A DNA stretch of 9,209 nucleotides from JAEXNA01 sp050486105 (lineage in GTDB: Bacteria; Vulcanimicrobiota; Xenobia; Xenobiales; JADMJV01), in contig JBJHCR010000267.1 in the NCBI GenBank assembly GCA_050486105.1, positions 1 through 9,209 on the forward strand, read 5' to 3'. The notes under the pieces are model-generated. The model saw only the letters and a list, made by a program, of their open reading frames with translations, had not been told where the DNA came from and did not search any database. Below are positions 4,853-9,209 of this stretch, one piece after another (within the stretch, counting starts at the first letter, position 1; each line of letters opens with the position of its first letter). A program made the translations under genes and the position numbers.

Positions 4853-6307
4853 CTAATCCCAACGACCCTTGGCCCAACTCGCGCGTTGGTCGGGTGAGCC
4901 TGGGGGGAGGTCTTTGAGCCTGGCTTCCAGAGCCTCGACTAGATGAGAGAACTCCTGAGCTGGGGGCATGACGAAAGGCTCCGTCGGCCCCTCTTTAGAC
5001 CCTGACTCTCCTGATATCAGGCGACCCAAGCCATAGATGCTGGCCCCAAAAGCCAAGGCTGCGCCGAAAGGCCAAAAGAAGCTCAGTCCCACTCCTAAGG
5101 CGCCAAACATCAGAGTCTGACGCCCAGCACCGTTGCTCTTTGAAATGGGGACCTCAGCCCCCCCTGCACAGCCGACTCTGAGACCGGCGGATTCCATTTT
5201 GCCCAAGACCGGAATCAAAGTTTCGCAGGCCTCGAGCACTCGCCTTTCTCGCTCTTCGGAGCGCCGCAAACGGAAACCACTCATATCCGTGACCAGCCCT
5301 TCGCTGCTCAGGTACAGAGCCACAGAAAAACTCGGCAGCGGCGCCAGCAATCTCTCCTCATCGACGATCGCTCCATCCTGAACCCAGTAAACTCTTGCAT
5401 AGTCTCCCTTGGGAGGAATCAGTCCGCTTTGCCTGTCTGAACCGGAATAGGCGGCCAGCGAGTACAGCATTCGACAGTGCTCAGGATTGAACACCGGACT
5501 TTCACCGGGCGCTATTTCTCCGGCAAGTCCGCTGCCGGGAGGGAGTCCGATGCTGGGAAGGCGGGCATAGAGATTGCCGAGAGCGATGATCTGCCGACGG
5601 GGGCCCAAGCCATGGCTTGGACAGTGTTGCAAGCCATCTATCCTTCGCCCATCTGCCCACAGGGGCAGCGGACAAACGAAACCACGGCGCGTCAATTCCT
5701 GTAACTGCCCGCTGACCCTGGCTTTCCAGTCAGCGGCCCTTTTCTCCTCAGGTTCCGGAAAGTGAACCACGAGGCGAGCCTGCGGAGCCGCAGTGGGAGT
5801 AGAGCCCAGACTCAATTTGCGTCCATCCCAATGCAGCGCCTGAGCCAAACCCGAAAGGTACAAAGTGAAGGACCATCGGCAAGTTAAGGCTATAGCCCAT
5901 AGAGCTTGTTTCAAGTGACCTAATGCCCGATCTTCACTCACCTTTGGATCCAAGAAGCCCTCGATGAGCTCTTGGAAATCCCAGGCGAAACCTTCCAAAG
6001 TGATCACCGTCTGTTCTCGGTGAAGTTCGAACCTAATCTCCCGGCAACGCTCTGAAGCCACCACGCCCTGAATCACCTTAACCAGCCAGGCGTGAGGAAA
6101 CGGCAGAAGAGAATCAGCCATGGTCTGCAGCGCCCGAAACTGAGAGAGTTCGGACAACACTAAGCCGTGCTGCAGATCCACCTCTCCAAACCCAAGAACG
6201 CTCACCAGATCCCGACGAATGGTGAACCCCGCTCCGCTCTGAATTCTCTCTCCCTCAGCCTGCCGGGATTCCAAAAAAGTCTCTAAGGACTGCAGTTTGT
6301 CGGTCAA
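4853..6307 (-). CDS. Hypothetical membrane protein, possible degenerate GHKL/Hsp90-like N-terminus
   Basis: I cannot name a family for this 484-residue protein. Residues 60-165 (FPHAWLVKVIQGVVASERCR, an LDPKV...HLKQALWAIALTC segment, then a beta-rich stretch) have the helix-strand order of a GHKL ATP-binding fold as in Hsp90-like proteins, but the Asn and DxGxG motifs are not visible, so ATPase activity is doubtful. Residues 210-222 read VCPLPLWADGRRI; 340-355 read SGFRLRRSEERERR. Both look like conserved core segments. Residues 399-432 form a hydrophobic hairpin of one or two membrane helices, and the last 50 residues are probably cytoplasmic. There is no N-terminal signal sequence. The TTG start at 6305-6307 has AGGAG six bases upstream. 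It is divergent from the NFACT gene, with 110 bp between starts. Confidence 0.75.
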   Translation of the reverse strand: MTDKLQSLETFLESRQAEGERIQSGAGFTIRRDLVSVLGFGEVDLQHGLVLSELSQFRALQTMADSLLPFPHAWLVKVIQGVVASERCREIRFELHREQTVITLEGFAWDFQELIEGFLDPKVSEDRALGHLKQALWAIALTCRWSFTLYLSGLAQALHWDGRKLSLGSTPTAAPQARLVVHFPEPEEKRAADWKARVSGQLQELTRRGFVCPLPLWADGRRIDGLQHCPSHGLGPRRQIIALGNLYARLPSIGLPPGSGLAGEIAPGESPVFNPEHCRMLYSLAAYSGSDRQSGLIPPKGDYARVYWVQDGAIVDEERLLAPLPSFSVALYLSSEGLVTDMSGFRLRRSEERERRVLEACETLIPVLGKMESAGLRVGCAGGAEVPISKSNGAGRQTLMFGALGVGLSFFWPFGAALAFGASIYGLGRLISGESGSKEGPTEPFVMPPAQEFSHLVEALEARLKDLPPGSPDQRASWAKGRWD

Positions 6308-6313
6308 AGATCA

Positions 6314-6318
6314 CTCCT
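6314..6318 (-). promoter_or_regulatory. Shine-Dalgarno (AGGAG) for the TTG start of the 484-residue protein
   Basis: AGGAG at 6318-6314 on the minus strand lies six bases before TTG (6307-6305) and fixes this unusual start. The upstream sequence repeats it (GGAGTAGGAGTTAGGAGT), offering up to three anti-SD matches in a row. The 6308-6417 divergent interval also has to hold both promoters, but I see no strong -10/-35 pair in it. Confidence 0.65.
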
Positions 6319-6417
6319 AACTCCTACTCCTGGCTGAACTCGCACTTCGGGCTCGGAATAAGCGAACCCTAGAGGCGCCAAGAGGGCCCAAAGCTACAGG
6401 GCACAAACCTCTAGGCT

Positions 6418-8106
6418 ATGAGCCTCGACAGTTTCAATGCCCGCGCCTTATATCTTGAGCTGAAAGACCGACTTCTGGGCTCTCGGCTGCAGAAGTTTTC
6501 GCTCTTGAGCGCCGACGATGTTTTGCTGCACCTTCGTTCCCCGGGACGAACGGACAAATTGATCTTGAGCGTGCATCCTGAGCGAAGTCGCTTTCATCTC
6601 ATCGGCGAGAACCATCCTCCGGCCCTAGTCCCGAATTCTTTTGTTATGCTAGGCCGCAAGAGGATCGGGGGCACCAGGCTGATCTCCTTCGATATGCCTG
6701 GATTAGAGCGGCGCATTCACTTGGGCTTTCATTCCGGCACCTCCTTGGTCCTGGACTGGAGCGGCCGGCCTAGCAGCCTGCTCCTGGTGGACGAAGAGGG
6801 GATCTGCCGAGGGCTCCATCCTTCTCGAGGAAGGTTTCGGCTCAACCAGCCCAACCTCGCAGTAGACGATGGAGACCTGCCTTGGGCCTATGACTTGCCC
6901 GCTCCTGAAGCCTACCAAGCCCTATTAGAGCACCCAGACATGGATTTGGGACCGGCCCTGGCTGAACTTTGCCAGGGGTTCTCTCCTTTGTGGGTCCGAC
7001 GCCTGAGTCGAGCCTTAGGTGGAGCCCGAACTCCAGCCGACCTCCAGGGTCAAGAGGCTGCCTTCCTGGAGTTCTGGACCCACACCGTAGAGGTGCTCAA
7101 GACTGGCCCAAGCGGTCCGTGGTCTCCGGCCATAGCCGCTGATGGCGAACTCACTCATAGCGCTCAAGATCCGACACACCCGAGTATGAATGAAGCCGCA
7201 GCCGCTCGTTGGAGCGAGGGAACCGTGGCGCCCGGCGTGCCCGACCAGCGGAGCGAACTGCTGAAGCGCCTAAAGAAGGGTCGGGACAAGGCCCTTCGCA
7301 AAGCCCAGAAAAGGCGCCAGGACCGCCGAGGAGCCGAAACCGCCGAACGCGATAAGACCTACGGCGATCTGCTGTTGGCATACGCCGCTTCCATCCCCCG
7401 AGGGAGAAGCGAATTTCCCACCCATGATTGGTCTGGACGTCCTCTGACCATACCGCTGCAGCCCCATCTGACGGCCACCGAGAACGCCGAGATCTTCTAC
7501 CGGCGTTCCAAGAAGAAAAAGCGTGCCTTGGACATCCTGACCACTCAAATTCAGCTCGCTGAAGAAGAAGTAGCGTACTGGGACGAGCTCCTTTACGCCT
7601 GCGAACAGGCCGAGAATCGCACCGACCTCGACGAGGTGTCGGTCTCGGCACCCGGGCCACGAACAAGGCAGGGCAAGAAGAAAAAACCCGAGGCTCCGAG
7701 CTCTGGCCCTCGACGCTACACTCACCAAGGTTTCCTGATTCTGGTTGGGAGAAACCCAGCTCAGAACGAGCGGTTGAGTCTCAAGCAAGCAGCCCGCGAC
7801 GACCTCTGGTTCCATATCAAACAAGGAGCCGGCAGTCACGTTTTACTGAAGTCGGGGGGACGAGTCCCATCCGAGGAGACCAAATTGGCGGCTGCTTGGC
7901 TGGCCGCTCGGCACTCCAAGGCCGAGACTGACGGTCAGGCTGAAGTGATCACCACCGAAGCCAAGCACTTAAAAAAACCGAAAGGCGGCCCTCCTGGAAA
8001 AGTGATCTATCGCCACGAATCATCCATCATCGTCAACCCCACTGCTCCACCTCCGGACGCACTAGAGGTCCTTGAGCCGGGTGACAAGAAGGCTCCGCTC
8101 CTATGA
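6418..8106 (+). CDS. rqcH: NFACT-family protein RqcH (Rqc2 homologue), ribosome quality control
   Basis: This 562-residue protein fits the full NFACT layout. NFACT-N covers residues 1 to about 200 (SLDSFNARALYLELKDRLLG, then SRLQKFSLLS). A charged helical or coiled-coil middle covers about 278-410 (LLKRLKKGRDKALRKAQKRR and a second arm with SKKKKRALDILTTQIQLAEE). NFACT-R covers about 430-540, with YTHQGFLILVGRNPAQNE, DLWFHIKQGAGSHVLL (Asp462 to His466) and a late basic segment. In bacteria RqcH binds stalled 50S subunits with peptidyl-tRNA and recruits tRNA-Ala to add C-terminal alanine tails that mark the chain for proteolysis. The Asp97-Arg98 pair needed in Bacillus RqcH is Glu97-Arg98 here, a mild change. 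A polar insertion (about 225-275) is specific to this protein. Its stop overlaps the next ATG (ATGA at 8103-8106). No strong Shine-Dalgarno precedes its ATG. Confidence 0.9.
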   Translation: MSLDSFNARALYLELKDRLLGSRLQKFSLLSADDVLLHLRSPGRTDKLILSVHPERSRFHLIGENHPPALVPNSFVMLGRKRIGGTRLISFDMPGLERRIHLGFHSGTSLVLDWSGRPSSLLLVDEEGICRGLHPSRGRFRLNQPNLAVDDGDLPWAYDLPAPEAYQALLEHPDMDLGPALAELCQGFSPLWVRRLSRALGGARTPADLQGQEAAFLEFWTHTVEVLKTGPSGPWSPAIAADGELTHSAQDPTHPSMNEAAAARWSEGTVAPGVPDQRSELLKRLKKGRDKALRKAQKRRQDRRGAETAERDKTYGDLLLAYAASIPRGRSEFPTHDWSGRPLTIPLQPHLTATENAEIFYRRSKKKKRALDILTTQIQLAEEEVAYWDELLYACEQAENRTDLDEVSVSAPGPRTRQGKKKKPEAPSSGPRRYTHQGFLILVGRNPAQNERLSLKQAARDDLWFHIKQGAGSHVLLKSGGRVPSEETKLAAAWLAARHSKAETDGQAEVITTEAKHLKKPKGGPPGKVIYRHESSIIVNPTAPPPDALEVLEPGDKKAPLL

Positions 8107-8684
8107 GATCTGTGCTGCGCCGTCTGTTGACGTTCTTTGTGCTCGCGGTTTATCTGCCTCTGCTTGTAGGGTGCCAGACTTCCGGACCTGAGGTGGGGCC
8201 CACACCGACCCCCACGGACGCCGGAGCCCAAGCCAGTCAAACCGGTCAGCCAAGCCCAACCTTCAACTTGACCGGACCCGACGGAAGCACGGTGAGCTTT
8301 AAGCCGGCAGAATCTGACGATGAACTGCATCTGTTGCTGTTTTGGTCCCATCGCTGGGACCCCAACGCTGAAGTCTTGTTGCAGCGCGCCATCGAGTTGC
8401 ACGAACGCTATGCTCCTAGAGGGCTTTCCATTCTGGCGGTGACCTACGATGAGGAGCCCAACGGAGTGCGCAATTTCTTGAGCCAGCAACCCTTGCCATT
8501 TCCAGTGGCCATCGGAGCGGCCTCAACTGCCGAGCGTTTCGAGCTCAAGGCCGTTCCCACATCCGTGCTGGTCGACAGTTCCGGAACGGTGGTCGCCCGT
8601 TGGGAGGGTCACTACAGCCTGGACGAACTTGCGGAAAAAATCTCAAATTATCTTCCGGGTCGGTCCGGGAACTCTGAACAATAA
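8103..8684 (+). CDS. Thioredoxin-fold (TlpA/AhpC-like) lipoprotein lacking redox cysteines
   Basis: This 193-residue protein has a type II signal peptide ending in the lipobox LLVGC (Cys24), then a Pro/Thr/Gln-rich linker to about residue 50. A TlpA-like thioredoxin fold follows: FNLTGPDGSTVSFK, LHLLLFWSHRWDPNAE, RGLSILAVTYDEEPNGVRNF, and VPTSVLVDSSGTVVARWEGH with the cis-Pro of the fold. Where active family members have WCPPC, this one has RWDPN, and Cys24 is the only cysteine in the protein, so thiol-disulfide exchange is excluded. It may be a binding or structural derivative anchored in the membrane and facing the periplasm. Translation is probably coupled to the NFACT gene through the ATGA overlap. 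A partnership with cytoplasmic RqcH is not implied by this alone. Confidence 0.85.
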   Translation: MRSVLRRLLTFFVLAVYLPLLVGCQTSGPEVGPTPTPTDAGAQASQTGQPSPTFNLTGPDGSTVSFKPAESDDELHLLLFWSHRWDPNAEVLLQRAIELHERYAPRGLSILAVTYDEEPNGVRNFLSQQPLPFPVAIGAASTAERFELKAVPTSVLVDSSGTVVARWEGHYSLDELAEKISNYLPGRSGNSEQ

Positions 8685-8724
8685 TTCTGGTTGACCCTCG
8701 TAAGACGCCCAGAAAACCAGGATT
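8683..8724 (+). terminator. Hairpin after the TlpA-like gene, weak terminator candidate
   Basis: AATTCTGGTT (8683-8692) can pair with AACCAGGATT (8715-8724), ten pairs with one G-T wobble and a 22-base loop. An alternative stem pairs TTCTGG (8685-8690) with CCAGAA (8709-8714), and the two exclude each other. A T5 run follows only at 8732. The loop is long and the T-run distant, so intrinsic termination is uncertain. Confidence 0.3.
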
Positions 8725-8759
8725 AGCCTAGATTTTTGGACCTCTAGAAAAGATTTGGC

Positions 8760-9209
8760 ATGAGTGACCAGACCCAAGAGAGGTTTGAACGAAACCTCCA
8801 GCAAGCCATAAAGAATTGCCTCCAGCGTCGTCGGGCTCCCGAGAGTTTGATTGAGCGACTGCAGGCCAAGCTCGAAGCAGCGGCCGAAGCCGAACCAGCA
8901 GACGAGCTTGAGGCCATAGAGAACTTCAACGAGCGTCTCTCCAAGAGGATCCAACAGAGCCATGTAGGTCTGGTTGAGGAGTCTCGAAGCCGGCAACTCA
9001 GCTCTCAGATCGAAGGCGCTCTGGACGCTCAAAGCCGCCCGAACGATTCTGTGCCTTTAGATCCCTTGAGTTCGGAAGCGGTAAGATTCGAGCGACAGCT
9101 GACTCAGTTAACTCGCACGGTGCTCACTAAAGCCTCCGCCCCGAGTGGGATCAAAGAGATTATCGAAGCTCGAGTCCGGGAAGACAGAGCTGCCCCCAAG
9201 GTGGTGGCC
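8760..9209 (+). CDS. Helical protein with internal duplication, incomplete at the window end
   Basis: The frame is open from the ATG at 8760 to the window edge (150 codons), so the C-terminus is missing. I do not recognise a family with certainty. The visible part is rich in Glu, Arg, Gln and Leu and strongly helical. Residues 9-38 and 110-139 align without gaps on the pattern F-E-R-x-L ... L ... A-P ... I-x-x-(I/L) ... A-(K/R)-(L/V), with Ala-Pro 17 residues after Phe in both. A weaker middle copy starts near Phe56. The unit resembles the helical tail after zinc-binding domains in some anti-sigma factors, but no CxxC or HxxxCxxC motif is present. There is no signal peptide. No clear Shine-Dalgarno precedes the ATG. 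On the opposite strand an open frame also exists (8643-9032), but it reads like a shadow. Confidence 0.75.
   Translation, partial: MSDQTQERFERNLQQAIKNCLQRRRAPESLIERLQAKLEAAAEAEPADELEAIENFNERLSKRIQQSHVGLVEESRSRQLSSQIEGALDAQSRPNDSVPLDPLSSEAVRFERQLTQLTRTVLTKASAPSGIKEIIEARVREDRAAPKVVA

Noticed and set aside
7151..7839. Long minus-strand ORFs inside the NFACT gene
   Set aside because: They are antisense shadows: Arg- and Pro-rich or without domains, and the plus strand is a clear NFACT protein.
8007..8489. Minus-strand 160-codon ORF over the NFACT/TlpA junction
   Set aside because: It crosses two well-supported plus-strand genes and has no recognisable domain.

Overview
The window looks like chromosomal DNA of a diderm bacterium of moderately high GC content. 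It carries two probable lipoproteins, an L,D-transpeptidase and an NFACT/RqcH gene. RqcH plus this gene content would fit an uncultured lineage near Cyanobacteria, Armatimonadota or Eremiobacterota. That placement is an inference with low confidence, because no rRNA or other marker gene is present.

Left part (about 1-1620): a small, decaying mobile-element-like region. A minus-strand operon runs from an XRE-type regulator (658-1002) to a small antitoxin-like gene (464-655) and then a ParE/RelE-family toxin (177-467). The toxin is interrupted by an in-frame TAA at codon 54. Upstream on the plus strand lies a broken tyrosine recombinase (1032-1545). It lacks its N-terminal domain, is frameshifted at a run of eight C, and stops at the second catalytic box. 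A good sigma70-type promoter for the operon lies at 1012-1040.

Middle part (1622-4850): a membrane-anchored L,D-transpeptidase with a C-terminal peptidoglycan-binding domain; a hypothetical gene convergent with it; a secreted small beta-rich protein followed after 5 bases by a heme-degrading (IsdG-like) monooxygenase; and a small lipoprotein gene. A diverged 64-bp copy of that lipoprotein gene's lipobox region lies 459 bp downstream, joined to a fragment of an FG-GAP repeat protein. That stretch (4562-4852) is non-coding debris.

Right part (4853-9209): a 484-residue minus-strand membrane protein of uncertain function, possibly with a degenerate GHKL/Hsp90-like N-terminal fold. It is transcribed divergently from an NFACT-family gene (RqcH, ribosome-associated quality control). 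The NFACT gene overlaps by ATGA a thioredoxin-fold lipoprotein that has lost both redox cysteines. The window ends inside a helical protein with an internal duplication.

The most notable points are the nonsense-mutated toxin beside an intact antitoxin, the recombinase relic, the chimeric lipoprotein/FG-GAP junction, the cysteine-free TlpA-like lipoprotein coupled to RqcH, and several starts without a Shine-Dalgarno sequence but with a -10-like box 6-9 bases upstream, which suggests leaderless transcripts. I see no CRISPR array, tRNA, rRNA or intact insertion sequence.
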